DNA from: Cognatundibacterium rugosum | Lineage (GTDB): Bacteria; Pseudomonadota; Gammaproteobacteria; Burkholderiales; Burkholderiaceae_D | Assembly (NCBI RefSeq): GCF_014284365.1 | Contig: NZ_JACOGG010000001.1 | Location: 124,001-188,000 of the forward strand | Reading direction: 5' to 3' | DNA length: 64,000 nucleotides | Part shown: piece by piece, positions 45,814-54,405 of the stretch | How positions within the stretch are numbered: position 1 is the stretch's first letter | How the letters are laid out: each line of letters opens with the position of its first letter | Position numbers and translations under genes: made by a program | The notes under the pieces: generated by a model | The model's database searches: none | What the model was told of the DNA's origin: nothing | Seen by the model: only the letters and a program-made list of their open reading frames with translations

Positions 45814-47275
45814 GCCTTTGCTATTGATCAGCCTGTTCGCTGCACATTGCGCGATACTGGCCGATGAAAAAATTCCGGCCCGACCGGATTTGCCCTGGCC
45901 CGCACCAGGCACGTCTGGCCATAGTCCGTTTAGTTTTCCGGTTAATCCTGACTTACTCAAACCAACGGCGACCGTTGCGCTGAGCCAGCAGGCCTATACA
46001 CTGGCGCAATTGATCGACCTGGCGCGCGAACATCATCCGGCGACGCGCATCGCTTGGAACGAAGCTAAAAAAGCAGAGCTGCACAGTGCGCTGGTGGACA
46101 GCAGCTACCAACCCAAACTGAGCGCGAGAGCCGGTGTCATCGCGCAGCAAACCAGCAGCGACCTGAGCATCAGCCAGCTCCAGGCTGGCAGTCAGCACAG
46201 CAGCCAGGGCGGCATCGTGGCGCTTACGGCGGACTGGTTACTCTACGATTTTGGCAGCCGCGCTGCCTTACAAGACGCCAGCAAACAAGCCAGTACCATG
46301 GCCAAACTGGCCTATAGCAGCGCGCACCAGCAACTCATACTCAGCATCGCGCTGGCCTATTATGCGCATGCTGCGGCACTGGCGCGCCAACAGAATGCAG
46401 CGACCTCACTGGAGAATGCAAAACTGATCGTCGACGCTGCCGAACAGCGCTACAAGAAAGGTATAGGAACGGTGATCGAAGTCGCTCAGGCCAGACAAGG
46501 GCAGGCCCAGGCGAATTTAGTCTGTGTGCAGGCGCAGGCTGCTGAGGAAGATGCCTATCAGGCGCTGATCACCGCACTTGGTGTGACACCATCCGGCCGG
46601 CTCGTGCTGGCGCCATTGCCGCAACGCCCTTTAAGTCTGAACCTCATCCCGCCTCTGGATCAATACATAGAACAAGCCTTGGCGAAGCGGCCCGATATCG
46701 CCAGCAGTTACGCGGCACAATTAGCCAGCCAGGCTGCGATCCGGCTGGCTGAAGCGGAATTCAAACCAAAAATCATCGCGGCTGTCACGCTGGCACAAGG
46801 CAGTGGCGGCATCAGCAGTACAGCGATTTCACCTGCTGGTCACTTTAGTCCGTCATTGGACCTCGCGGGCTCGCGCCGCAGCGCCGGTTTGATGCTGGGA
46901 TTCAGCCTGCCTTTGTACGACGGTGGCACGCGCCAGCTCTCACTGAGCAAGGCACGTCTGGACGCAGAAAACGCTGGCCTGCGCGCGCAACAACTGCGTG
47001 ATGAGGCGGTGCGGCAGATTCTTCAGACCAGGAACAGCCTGATCAAAAGTATTCATGCCTGGCTGGCGGCACAAGTCCTGGTGGATGCGGCACAAACCAC
47101 TTACAATGCGGCCTATGAAGCTTATCGCAGCGGGGTCGGCACCCTGACCGATTTACGTTTAAGCGAGAGCCAGTTATTGGCGGCGAAAACCAGCCAGAAT
47201 GACAGCTACAGCGCCGCTTTATCGGCCTCTGTCTCTCTGGCTTTTGCCAGCGGCAGCCTGGGCGCTGCCCCCTGA
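45788..47275 (+). CDS. mdtP: Outer-membrane efflux channel MdtP (TolC/NodT type)
   Basis: 495 residues. Signal peptide MKLFSPQLKPLLLISLFAAH, then two TolC repeats: LAQLIDLAREHHPATRIAWN and, later, EQALAKRPDIASSYAAQLAS, with the extended Ala/Gln-rich helices of this family. No lipobox Cys is seen after the signal. It is last in ytcA-mdtN-mdtO-mdtP and should form the exit duct. Confidence 0.92.
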   Translation: MKLFSPQLKPLLLISLFAAHCAILADEKIPARPDLPWPAPGTSGHSPFSFPVNPDLLKPTATVALSQQAYTLAQLIDLAREHHPATRIAWNEAKKAELHSALVDSSYQPKLSARAGVIAQQTSSDLSISQLQAGSQHSSQGGIVALTADWLLYDFGSRAALQDASKQASTMAKLAYSSAHQQLILSIALAYYAHAAALARQQNAATSLENAKLIVDAAEQRYKKGIGTVIEVAQARQGQAQANLVCVQAQAAEEDAYQALITALGVTPSGRLVLAPLPQRPLSLNLIPPLDQYIEQALAKRPDIASSYAAQLASQAAIRLAEAEFKPKIIAAVTLAQGSGGISSTAISPAGHFSPSLDLAGSRRSAGLMLGFSLPLYDGGTRQLSLSKARLDAENAGLRAQQLRDEAVRQILQTRNSLIKSIHAWLAAQVLVDAAQTTYNAAYEAYRSGVGTLTDLRLSESQLLAAKTSQNDSYSAALSASVSLAFASGSLGAAP

Positions 47276-47503
47276 TATGACAGACTCAAACGCCGCATTT
47301 CAGACTGTATGATATCGGTAAAAAAAGACATGCCAAGACGCCATTCCGAACGTGGCATTCCCCCGCTCTTTCACCCATCTTTTTGCATGCGTGGCGTGTT
47401 CCACCCATGTTTTTTGCTCATGCTATGATGGCCGCGCGTTTAGTCGTATGACTATTTGTTCAGATGTCTAACATGACTACTTTTCACCCTGACAGGAGAC
47501 AAC

Positions 47504-48124
47504 ATGCCTCAACTTAAACTGACTTATTTCGATTTTCACGGTGGCCGTGGCGAGCCGGTGCGACTGGCCTTGGCACTCGGTGGGGTAGCGTTTGAAGATC
47601 ACCGTTTCAGCTTTCCTGAGTTTGCCGAGCTGCGCAAATCAACGCCGTTTGGGCAGGTACCGGTGCTGGAGGTGGATGGTGCGAAGATCACGCAATGTGA
47701 TGCGATCTTGCGTTATGCCGGTAAGCTGGCCGGCCTGTATCCGCAAGACGCGTTGCAGGCTTTGTACTGCGATGAGGTGAGCTTTGTTATCGAAGAAGCT
47801 GGCATCAAAATGGGCCCGACTTTCCGCATGACTGGTGAAGAACAAAAAGCGGCACGACTGGCCTTGGTGAACGGTTCTATCCCGGTTTATCTGCGCTGGC
47901 TCGAGCAGCGTTTGCTGGCACAAGGTGGCGAATACTTTGCCGATGGCCGTCTGACGGTGGCGGATCTGAAGGTGTTTGTGGATATCCGTGGTTTGAATTC
48001 CGGTCGTCTGGATCATGTGCCGACCGATCTGGTGGCGCAAGTCGCACCGGCGCTGAATGCGCACAATCAGCGTATCGCGGCCTTGCCAGCGGTGCAGGCG
48101 TATTACGCGAAGTTTGCTCAATAA
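47504..48124 (+). CDS. Glutathione S-transferase
   Basis: 206 residues, with GACAGGAGACAAC before the ATG. Thioredoxin-fold N-terminus KLTYFDFHGGRGEPVRLALA with Tyr9 as in sigma/alpha-like GSTs, cis-Pro motif FGQVPVLEVDG, TQCDAILRYAGKLAG, and an all-helical C-domain with GRLTVADLKVFV. It is close in layout to eukaryotic-like sigma GSTs. Stands alone between the efflux operon and a small lipoprotein. Confidence 0.93.
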   Translation: MPQLKLTYFDFHGGRGEPVRLALALGGVAFEDHRFSFPEFAELRKSTPFGQVPVLEVDGAKITQCDAILRYAGKLAGLYPQDALQALYCDEVSFVIEEAGIKMGPTFRMTGEEQKAARLALVNGSIPVYLRWLEQRLLAQGGEYFADGRLTVADLKVFVDIRGLNSGRLDHVPTDLVAQVAPALNAHNQRIAALPAVQAYYAKFAQ

Positions 48125-48318
48125 TACGGACCTGATGGACGAAAAAGTACTGACATTGGCGAGTTCAAGCAGTGTATTGAGTCAATGAGTTGAATCAGCC
48201 AGACTGCGTGTTGATGCGGCCTGCAGGCTGAAATGCTGCCAGCAGCCGCACAGGGATTCAGACTTTGTTTCGGACTTTGGTTTCACACTTTGCTTTCTGC
48301 GTTTGAAGTCCACACATA

Positions 48319-48357
48319 AAACAAAACAGCCGGTGTCATAACCGGCTGTTTTGTTTG
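48319..48357. terminator. Bidirectional intrinsic terminator
   Basis: AAACAAAACAGCCGGT pairs with ACCGGCTGTTTTGTTT around a short loop (GTCATA region), with A and T flanks on both sides. It can end the minus-strand lipoprotein gene (stop at 48374) and transcription from the GST side. Confidence 0.93.
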
Positions 48358-48373
48358 GGAGTCTGCACTGTGT

Positions 48374-48574
48374 TCAGCGACCAGTGTTTTGCTTGCAGGT
48401 GAAGCTGTTGGTACTGACTTTATCGACATTGCCCTGACCGCAGGTGGCTGTCGCTTGCGCTGCCATGACAGAGATTTGCTTGCTGGCTTCGACGTTTTGT
48501 TCGCTAACGGAGATACAGGCGCTTAAGCTGGCAGCGATGGCAGCCAGGCTCAGGATGTGCAGAATTTTTTTCAT
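48374..48574 (-). CDS. Small lipoprotein, two-cysteine
   Basis: 66 residues: MKKILHILSLAAIAASLSAC is a lipoprotein signal with lipobox LSAC. The mature 47 residues end TCGQGNVDKVSTNSFTCKQN, with two cysteines that may form a disulfide. A clean terminator follows. Family not recognised; anchored in the inner or outer membrane. Confidence 0.75.
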   Translation of the reverse strand: MKKILHILSLAAIAASLSACISVSEQNVEASKQISVMAAQATATCGQGNVDKVSTNSFTCKQNTGR

Positions 48575-48893
48575 GGTCTCGCTCTCAGTTGGATTAAAGT
48601 TTTGATATTACCAGTGTGGACTGACTTTGGCTGCCTTTTGCTGACTTAGTTCCATGCGAGCCGGATATTGCGGTCAGTGTCTGTGCCTAACGTGCGACCG
48701 ACCGTGATGGCTGACCAGAATGCACAGGCAGCGGCAAAGATGCACCAACTGCGCCCGCAAGTGGCATGGCGCTGACCGTCTGCCGCGATGGCCGCAGACA
48801 GCAGGCAGCGCACCGCAGGGGTTTGCAAACTGACGCAGACAATGCCAAGATACGCGCCCTGTAGACTGTTTCCGGCGCCCTGGGCTGCCCTCA
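48575..48893. other. Intergenic region, no firm gene
   Basis: About 320 bases of high-GC sequence. An 82-codon minus-strand frame (48646-48894, MRAAQGAGNSLQGAYLG) with one hydrophobic segment is open, but it lacks a clear ribosome site and I cannot support it as a gene. Confidence 0.4.
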
Positions 48894-49712
48894 ATGACGA
48901 CCATCATGACGAATCCTGCACTGCCACCTCATGCTGTTTCCCGCTTACGCACTGCCCGGCTGGCACGCAGCACACGGCCGTTTCTGGCACGCGGCGGGCC
49001 GCATGGCGAACGCTGTGGCAGCTGCCGCCTGATCCTCAGCCATTGTCTGTGTGCGTGGCGCACGGTGCTGCCTACCCGTGCCGGATTTTGTTTGCTGATG
49101 GCGGAGCACGAGACCTTAAAGCCCAGTAATACCGGCTGGCTGATCGCTGATCTGGTGCCCGATACCCTGGCCTTTGGCTGGGCGCGCACCGAAGTCGATC
49201 CAGCCTTACTGGCTTTGCTGGCCGATCCGCAGTGGCAGCCGTATGTGGTGTTTCCGGGCGAATTTGTCGCTCCCGAACGCGTGATCACGCAATTGCTGCC
49301 CGGTGAGCAGGCTGCTGCTGACAATGTGAGTGCGACTGACGCTGCCACCAAACGCCCGCTGTTCATCCTGCTCGATGCGACCTGGTCGGAAGCGCGCAAG
49401 ATCTTTAAGAAAAGCCCGTATCTGCTGCCTTTCCCGGTGCTGAGTCTGGAGCCGGAACAGGTATCGCGCTACCAGCTACGCCGCTCGCGCCGCGACGATC
49501 ATCTGTGTACGTCAGAAGTCGCTGCACTGTGTCTGGCACTGGCCGGTGAAACCCTGGCCGCGCAAACGCTGGAAGCCTATCTGGATGTATTTACCGAACA
49601 TTATCTGTGCGCCAAACAGCAGTGGAAACTGGATCTGGATGACGAAACGCACCAGCGCCTGCGCGACCTGCGTGCCGAGGCTGCTGCCAGCCGCAACTTA
49701 CTTAACGAATAA
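48894..49712 (+). CDS. DTW-domain protein (tRNA-uridine aminocarboxypropyltransferase)
   Basis: 272 residues; a second start at 48906 is equally possible as neither has a good ribosome site. Zinc-type cysteines in ERCGSCRLILSHCLC and the family signature in LLDATWSEARKIFKKSPYL (D-x-T-W), then YQLRRSRRDDHLCTSEVAAL. Known members (TapT/TuaA type) put an acp group on uridine 47 of tRNA. Probably monocistronic or with the DUF3297 gene 44 bases on. Confidence 0.9.
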   Translation: MTTIMTNPALPPHAVSRLRTARLARSTRPFLARGGPHGERCGSCRLILSHCLCAWRTVLPTRAGFCLLMAEHETLKPSNTGWLIADLVPDTLAFGWARTEVDPALLALLADPQWQPYVVFPGEFVAPERVITQLLPGEQAAADNVSATDAATKRPLFILLDATWSEARKIFKKSPYLLPFPVLSLEPEQVSRYQLRRSRRDDHLCTSEVAALCLALAGETLAAQTLEAYLDVFTEHYLCAKQQWKLDLDDETHQRLRDLRAEAAASRNLLNE

Positions 49713-49756
49713 TCAGGCATTGAACCCGGCGCGCATCTGATAGATAATTCTGCCCT

Positions 49757-50005
49757 ATGACTACGACTACACAACTCCCCCCATTACCGGATCGTTTATC
49801 CATCAATCCGCGCAGCCCCTTTTACAATGCTGACGTGTTTCAGCACGACATAGGGATCAAAATCAACGGCAAAGAACGCAACGACGTCGAAGAGTATTGC
49901 ATCAGCGAAGGCTGGATCAGCGTACAAGCTGGAAAAACCCGCGACCGCAAAGGCAATCCTATGCTGATCAAAGTGAAGGGCGTGGTGGAAGCGTTTTACC
50001 GCTAA
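49757..50005 (+). CDS. DUF3297 family protein
   Basis: 82 residues beginning MTTTTQLPPLPDRLSINPRS. The core FYNADVFQHDIGIKINGKER and the C-terminal KVKGVVEAFYR define this small, cytoplasmic, widely conserved proteobacterial family. Function unknown. It is followed by a strong terminator. Confidence 0.9.
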   Translation: MTTTTQLPPLPDRLSINPRSPFYNADVFQHDIGIKINGKERNDVEEYCISEGWISVQAGKTRDRKGNPMLIKVKGVVEAFYR

Positions 50006-50044
50006 TACCAGCACAGCAACACCGCAACACAGAATTTTAAGCAT

Positions 50045-50077
50045 CACAACGGGCGCTGGTCGCCCGTTGTGCTTTTT
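50045..50077 (+). terminator. Intrinsic terminator after the DUF3297 gene
   Basis: CACAACGGGCG-CTGGT-CGCCCGTTGTG, 11-bp perfect stem, followed by C and five T. Confidence 0.95.
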
Positions 50078-50166
50078 GCGCGCCAGGTAAAATCTGTAGC
50101 AAACCATAGTCAATTTCATCACTTCCAGCCACAATACGGCTTGCTCAAACTTCTGCCGCTGTACCG

Positions 50167-51228
50167 ATGCCCACTACCATCATGGTTTTTCGATTACTGC
50201 CTTTGCCTAAGCTGCTGGCACCATTGGGTCTGTTCAGCATACTGCTGTGCTATGCCGCCACCAGCCTGGCGCAAACTGCTACAGATGCCAATCTGTCACG
50301 CACCGAAATCTGGCTCAAAAATGGCGACAAGCTGACTGGTCGTTTGTTGAAAATCGGGGTCGATAAGCTGATATTGAAAACGGATTACGCAGGCGAGATT
50401 GAAATTGACGCGGAAGCGGTGATGACGATGGCGAGTAAAGAAAACCTGCCGCTGACGCTGCCACATGGCGATACACTGCGCACGACCATCGCGCCGCGCT
50501 CGCAGAGCGGCATGGTAGAAGTGGCGCAGCAACTGGTGCCGCTACGCGAAGTATCCTTCGATCAGGAAGCGCTGGAAAAAGCCGTCTCCAGTTTTGAAGG
50601 CAATATCGAAACTTCGCTGGAACTGGGCCGCAACTCCAACCGAACACAAAGGCTGGAACTGGAAACCGAAGGCATCTGGAATATACGACCATGGCGGCAT
50701 GAATATCATGTGGAACTGAACCGCTTGCGGGCCGATCATCAGGAAAAAGAAAATGACAGCAAGGGCAGTTATGCGCTCGATTATTATCTGACACCAAAAT
50801 GGTACATACGCAACAATGCTTACTACCAAAACGATAAGGTCGCGAATAACAGCAGCTATTACTATTATGGCGTGGGCTTTGGACGCCATATCTGGGAATC
50901 TGAAGTCAGCAATCTGGAAAGTTTGCTGACTTTTAACCGTTTGAATTTTTCGACCAACGCCTCAGAATTTCATGTGAATGCCTGGTTGTGGACAGTCAAA
51001 TTTAAACGCAAATTCCCTAATCGGAATATAGAACTTTTTGCGAAAACCGAAAATATTTTCCCTATCGGTTTTCCGGTAGATTTGCTGTCAGAATCTGAGC
51101 TGGGCTTGCGTTATCAACTCAATCGCCGCATCTATTTATCGACGAAATACGGCATCAAGGCGAACCGTGCTGCGTCGTTATGGTTTAAGAATCACCAGCT
51201 CAAATTCAGCATAGGCGCGAATTGGTAA
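50167..51228 (+). CDS. DUF481 family outer-membrane barrel protein
   Basis: 353 residues. Signal peptide ending near SLAQT, then a short beta domain (EIWLKNGDKLTGRLLKIGVD, an SH3/Lsm-like strand set typical of the family N-terminus), then repeating amphipathic strands (ETSLELGRNSNRTQRLELET; KWYIRNNAYYQNDKVAN) and a terminal aromatic, FSIGANW, as in outer-membrane proteins. The family was found salt-induced in some proteobacteria. Function unknown. Confidence 0.85.
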   Translation: MPTTIMVFRLLPLPKLLAPLGLFSILLCYAATSLAQTATDANLSRTEIWLKNGDKLTGRLLKIGVDKLILKTDYAGEIEIDAEAVMTMASKENLPLTLPHGDTLRTTIAPRSQSGMVEVAQQLVPLREVSFDQEALEKAVSSFEGNIETSLELGRNSNRTQRLELETEGIWNIRPWRHEYHVELNRLRADHQEKENDSKGSYALDYYLTPKWYIRNNAYYQNDKVANNSSYYYYGVGFGRHIWESEVSNLESLLTFNRLNFSTNASEFHVNAWLWTVKFKRKFPNRNIELFAKTENIFPIGFPVDLLSESELGLRYQLNRRIYLSTKYGIKANRAASLWFKNHQLKFSIGANW

Positions 51229-51264
51229 TGTATACGGCAGCTCAGTTCAGTACAGGAGATCACT

Positions 51265-51912
51265 ATGCGGGAAATTGAGCGAAGCACTGACAGGCGTAAA
51301 CGGCAGCGCTTGCATACAACGCCTGCTCTGGCTATGGTGATTGTGGCGACGCTGACCGGCATTGCGCTGCCGGCCGCTGCAGCACAGGATGGCACTTTCG
51401 GCGTCGCTTTAAACCGCCAGGACAGACTGCAGATAGAACAGCTTGCTTGTGGCGCTCAGTATGGTCTGGCATTAGCGGATGCGGACGGGCGTGCATTTGA
51501 TGCACGCAGCCCGGCCCAGTTCGCGGAAGTCCGCTGTCGTCCGCATGCACAGCTTGGTGGCCAGCCGCTGTATTATGTAGCTCAGTGTGCACGGGATAGC
51601 CAACGCTGGCAATGTAGTCCGGCTGAACTGGAAACCGTAGTGCGCCTGGCCAAACGCGATGTAGTGATACGTCCTGGCAGCGTTGATCCACAAAAGGCGG
51701 TGGATACGCTGCGTAAAGTAGCGGGCTATGGATATTTTCAAGGCATGTCGCTTGATAAGGCACTGCAGTCTGTCTGTAATATGGGCATGGGTGACCGACC
51801 TGAACTCATTGAGCTATCCTGCCAGCGCTGGTCGGTGACGGTTTCTTACTGGTGCCCGAAACCCTCTGCCAGCAATCCCTGTCCGCGTGTCATCTACATG
51901 CATGAACGTTGA
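51265..51912 (+). CDS. Exported protein of unknown function
   Basis: 215 residues, with ACAGGAGA before the ATG. A long basic N-region (about 24 residues: MREIERSTDRRKRQRLHTTP) precedes a hydrophobic stretch and cleavage near AAAAQ. The mature part has eight cysteines (LACGAQYG, VRCRPHA, AQCARDS, WQCSPAE, SVCNMG, LSCQRW, YWCPKP, NPCPRV), suggesting several disulfides in the periplasm. Family not recognised. The small gene at 51931 follows by 18 bases and is likely co-transcribed. Confidence 0.75.
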   Translation: MREIERSTDRRKRQRLHTTPALAMVIVATLTGIALPAAAAQDGTFGVALNRQDRLQIEQLACGAQYGLALADADGRAFDARSPAQFAEVRCRPHAQLGGQPLYYVAQCARDSQRWQCSPAELETVVRLAKRDVVIRPGSVDPQKAVDTLRKVAGYGYFQGMSLDKALQSVCNMGMGDRPELIELSCQRWSVTVSYWCPKPSASNPCPRVIYMHER

Positions 51913-51930
51913 AGTTTTGAAAGAGAGCAA

Positions 51931-52188
51931 ATGGATACAGATCAGATAAACGATGGGCGCATGTCCCATATTCTTGCCGCCATACTGGAGTATGTGAGGA
52001 TACGTCCGAACGCTTGTGATACGACGGAAGGCATACACAACTGGTGGATAGACTGGAAGGGAGAAATAGAGAGTACGATCCTGACCCAACGTGCACTGGA
52101 ACACCTCGAAGCAAACGGGGATATGCAGCGCGTAACCCTAGGTGGCCGAACCCTATGGCGGCTCAACAAGGGCGATAGCGAACACTGA
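51931..52188 (+). CDS. Small cytoplasmic protein, winged-helix-like, unknown function
   Basis: 85 residues, with GAAAGAGAGCAA before the ATG. No signal or membrane segment. The pattern ILAAILEYVRIRPNACDTTE, then TQRALEHLEANGDMQRVTLG and GRTLWRLNKG, resembles a small winged helix (helix, recognition helix, wing strands ending in an L-W-R-L strand). I infer a DNA-binding-like fold only. Likely one unit with the exported protein upstream. Confidence 0.7.
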   Translation: MDTDQINDGRMSHILAAILEYVRIRPNACDTTEGIHNWWIDWKGEIESTILTQRALEHLEANGDMQRVTLGGRTLWRLNKGDSEH

Positions 52189-52223
52189 TACGACGCTCTG
52201 ATGCAAATACACGGCCAGCCAAC

Positions 52224-52976
52224 TTACTCCAGCCCGTATTGCCGCACTATGCGCGCCAGTTCACCGGATCGCATCACGCGATTAAAAGCGGTATCAAGCT
52301 GGTTCATCACATCCTTACTGACCAATTTTCCCGTTGCGATGTAGGCAGGATTGGGGTCAAACACGGTGGGAATCAGTCGAATTTTTGGATGGTCTTTGGG
52401 GTTAAAGCTGCTGGACTTAAAAAAGATATCGCGATGATAGAAAAACCGTGCTCGTCCGGCTTCGAGTTTGATCAGATTCTGCTCCGCTGACGGCGTTCCG
52501 CTATCAAGCTGTATGCCTAACTGCTGCAAACGTTCAATGTCAGCGTGTCCTTGCATGATCAAGACGATACCCTGATTACCTAATTTTTTCACATCGTCCC
52601 AACTGCTGACCTGCACATCGTCATCGCTACGCACAGCCAGCCGATAGCCACTGGTATAAAAGCCATTTTTCAGAAACTGCATGCCGCCTGCTTCACGTGC
52701 AGGTGTCTTACGTGCGCCGCAAATCAGATCGCGGCGGCCTGCCTGCAATTCGTACTCTATCCGGCGTAAAGGCATGGATTCCTCGTCGATCACAAAGCGT
52801 AAATGGGGATCAATCATCTCCATCGCTTTATAAATATCAGCGCAAATCCCACGCCAGCCTTGCTCAGTTTTAATCATAAATGGCGCGGCACCGTCCCAAA
52901 CCGCGACGCGCAAATCGATAGCATGGGAGGACATAGAAAAAAACAGACCAACTAAGCTGAACAGGAATCTTTTCAT
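52224..52976 (-). CDS. Periplasmic amino-acid-type substrate-binding protein (SBP_bac_3)
   Basis: 250 residues. Signal peptide MKRFLFSLVGLFFSMSSHA, then DLRVAVWDGAAPFMIKTEQG WRGICADIYKAMEM in the usual order, a middle hinge, and the C-terminal VSKDVMNQLDTAFNRVMRSG. No permease or ATPase gene is beside it, so it may act as a lone sensor or with a distant transporter. Binding residues of the amino-acid type are not obvious; ligand unknown. Confidence 0.85.
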   Translation of the reverse strand: MKRFLFSLVGLFFSMSSHAIDLRVAVWDGAAPFMIKTEQGWRGICADIYKAMEMIDPHLRFVIDEESMPLRRIEYELQAGRRDLICGARKTPAREAGGMQFLKNGFYTSGYRLAVRSDDDVQVSSWDDVKKLGNQGIVLIMQGHADIERLQQLGIQLDSGTPSAEQNLIKLEAGRARFFYHRDIFFKSSSFNPKDHPKIRLIPTVFDPNPAYIATGKLVSKDVMNQLDTAFNRVMRSGELARIVRQYGLE

Positions 52977-53058
52977 AGATCAGTTTTACTTCGGGGTTGA
53001 GTAGGCCGGAGATATTGCATTTAACCACAACTTAAGCTGCTAATTTCAGGCTACCCAT

Positions 53059-53091
53059 AAAAAAACGGCGCACTAGGCGCCGTTTTTTTAT
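53059..53091 (-). terminator. Intrinsic terminator of the first small exported gene
   Basis: AAAAAACGGCGC-CTAGT-GCGCCGTTTTTT as read on the minus strand, followed by further T/A; just past the stop at 53104. Confidence 0.92.
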
Positions 53092-53103
53092 GACTGAGAC
53101 TGC

Positions 53104-53481
53104 TTATTTCGCAGACGCGGCCTTAGCGGCTTCTGCTTTTACTTCAGGTTTAACTTCAGTTTTCACATCAGTTTTTGCATGTTCTTTTTTAACGTGCTCT
53201 TTTTTCATATGTTCTGTCTTGGCATGCTCGGTTTTTGCATGTTCCGCTTTAGGTGCTGCTTCAGTTGCTGGTTTGGTTTCTGCCGCAACAGAAGCACTGG
53301 CCTTGATATCAGCAACAGGCGCTTTTACCTTGCTGGCAGGTGCAGCTACCGATGCAGCGGCTGCAGCAGAAGCTGGTGCACTGGCTTTCGCAGAAGCGGA
53401 AGCAGGTGCTGCCGGTGTCTGGGCGAACGCTGTACCCATTGCGAAAGTTGTAGCGATCAGAGCGGCGATTAACTTAGTCAT
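53104..53481 (-). CDS. Small exported Ala/Lys-rich protein 1 (Asr-like composition)
   Basis: 125 residues. Signal peptide MTKLIAALIATTFAMGTAFA, then a low-complexity Ala/Ser/Pro region and a basic/acidic tail built of short repeats (KTEH, KKEH and AKTEH units, about residues 80-100). No Cys, almost no aromatics, so probably disordered in the periplasm. Composition and plan resemble the acid-shock protein Asr of enterobacteria, but this is an inference from composition. It is the most downstream of four paralogues, each with its own promoter, 5' hairpin and terminator. Confidence 0.8.
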   Translation of the reverse strand: MTKLIAALIATTFAMGTAFAQTPAAPASASAKASAPASAAAAASVAAPASKVKAPVADIKASASVAAETKPATEAAPKAEHAKTEHAKTEHMKKEHVKKEHAKTDVKTEVKPEVKAEAAKAASAK

Positions 53482-53523
53482 GATGAGTCCTTGTTCAAGA
53501 ATTGTTCAGGTTAATTTGTTTTG

Positions 53524-53538
53524 CGTAGTGTTGCTACG
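53524..53538 (-). promoter_or_regulatory. 5' leader hairpin, gene 1
   Basis: CGTAG-CAACA-CTACG on the minus strand, starting about 5 bases downstream of the predicted -10. The same stem occurs at 54177-54191, 54807-54821 and 55332-55347. Likely the first nucleotides of the mRNA fold into it. Confidence 0.65.
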
Positions 53539-53541
53539 TAA

Positions 53542-53575
53542 GCTAAAAACGTGGTCATTGCATGTTGCGTTGACA
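53542..53575 (-). promoter_or_regulatory. Predicted ECF-type promoter, gene 1
   Basis: TGTCAAC, 17 bases, CGTTTTTAGC on the minus strand. The two boxes and the 17-base spacer are kept in all four paralogues while the spacer sequence is not. The TGTC...CGT shape is that of ECF sigma-factor promoters and does not fit sigma-70. Confidence 0.6.
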
Positions 53576-53692
53576 CAAATATCGAAAATATTTTTATTTT
53601 TTCGAATTTATTTTATTTTTTCAATTTTAGGAAACTTTGTTTCCTAATTATTTTAAAATTACTGAAAAATAAGTCATTGAATTATTCATTTA

Positions 53693-53734
53693 AAAAACAA
53701 AAAGCACAGAAATAATCTGTGCTTTTTGTTTTTT
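53693..53734 (-). terminator. Intrinsic terminator of small exported gene 2
   Basis: AACAAAAAGCACAGA and TCTGTGCTTTTTGTT form a 15-bp stem with a 5-base loop and T-rich tail; nearly identical to the one after gene 3, supporting duplication of the whole unit. Confidence 0.92.
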
Positions 53735-53775
53735 CAGGTCAGTAAATTGATACCAACCTGCTTTGCTGAGATGCC

Positions 53776-54135
53776 TTATTTCATGGTCGCAGCTGGTTTT
53801 GCTTCAGCCCCAGCCGTGTCTGCTTTCGCTTTTTTTGCATGCTTACGATGTTTTACTTTCTTCTCGTCAGCTGGCTTGGCATCTGCTGCAGATCCTGTCG
53901 CCGGTTTTACTTCAGTTTTTACTTCTGCTTTCGGTGCCGGTGCCGCCGCAGGTGTCACGGCAGATTTCACACTACTTGCTGCCGCAGCTGCCTGGGTATT
54001 TGCAGCACTAGCTGCATTAGTTGCGGTGGTCGCGACTGCGGTTTTTGCTGCTTCCACTGGTTTGGCTGGTGTCTGGGCAAACGCAGTGCCCATTGCGAAA
54101 CTGGAAGCGATGATAGCGGCGATAAATTTGTTCAT
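53776..54135 (-). CDS. Small exported Ala/Lys-rich protein 2 (Asr-like)
   Basis: 119 residues: signal MNKFIAAIIASSFAMGTAFA, mature start QTPAKPVEAAKTAVATTATN, Ala-rich middle, and a basic tail KVKHRKHAKKAKADT ending KPAATMK. It is about 75 percent identical by eye to protein 3 at 54406. The ribosome site is TTAGGAGCAGACC. The His/Lys tail is the part most like enterobacterial Asr. Role suggested: periplasmic stress (acid or metal) protection, unproven. Confidence 0.82.
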   Translation of the reverse strand: MNKFIAAIIASSFAMGTAFAQTPAKPVEAAKTAVATTATNAASAANTQAAAAASSVKSAVTPAAAPAPKAEVKTEVKPATGSAADAKPADEKKVKHRKHAKKAKADTAGAEAKPAATMK

Positions 54136-54194
54136 GGTCTGCTCCTAAGCGTGTTATACAGCGTTGATTGTCTTTGCGTAGTGTTGCTACGTAA

Positions 54195-54228
54195 GCTAAG
54201 AACGTGGCCAACGATCGATGCGTTGACA
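54195..54228 (-). promoter_or_regulatory. Predicted ECF-type promoter, gene 2
   Basis: TGTCAAC, 17 bases, CGTTCTTAGC on the minus strand, followed by the CGTAG-CAACA-CTACG hairpin at 54177-54191. A leader segment ACAATCAACGCTGTATAACAC is shared with gene 3 (first 20 bases compared). Confidence 0.6.
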
Positions 54229-54321
54229 TCATTTCAGAAGATATTTTATTTTTTATTTTTTTCATCTCATTCATTTATTGGAAACAGCATTTCCAATAAT
54301 AATTTTCCAAAAATTTATTTT

Positions 54322-54362
54322 AAAAAAACAAAAAGCACAGAAATAATCTGTGCTTTTTGTTT
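54322..54362 (-). terminator. Intrinsic terminator of small exported gene 3
   Basis: AACAAAAAGCACAGA and TCTGTGCTTTTTGTT, the same stem as after gene 2, with flanking T on the minus strand. Confidence 0.92.
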
Positions 54363-54405
54363 GCGCCAGCAATTTAACTGCTCATTGCCGGCAATGATGC
54401 ATCGC

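Noticed and set aside
48646-48894. 82-codon minus-strand frame divergent from the DTW gene
   Set aside because: One hydrophobic segment but no ribosome site or family; cannot be told from chance in GC-rich DNA.
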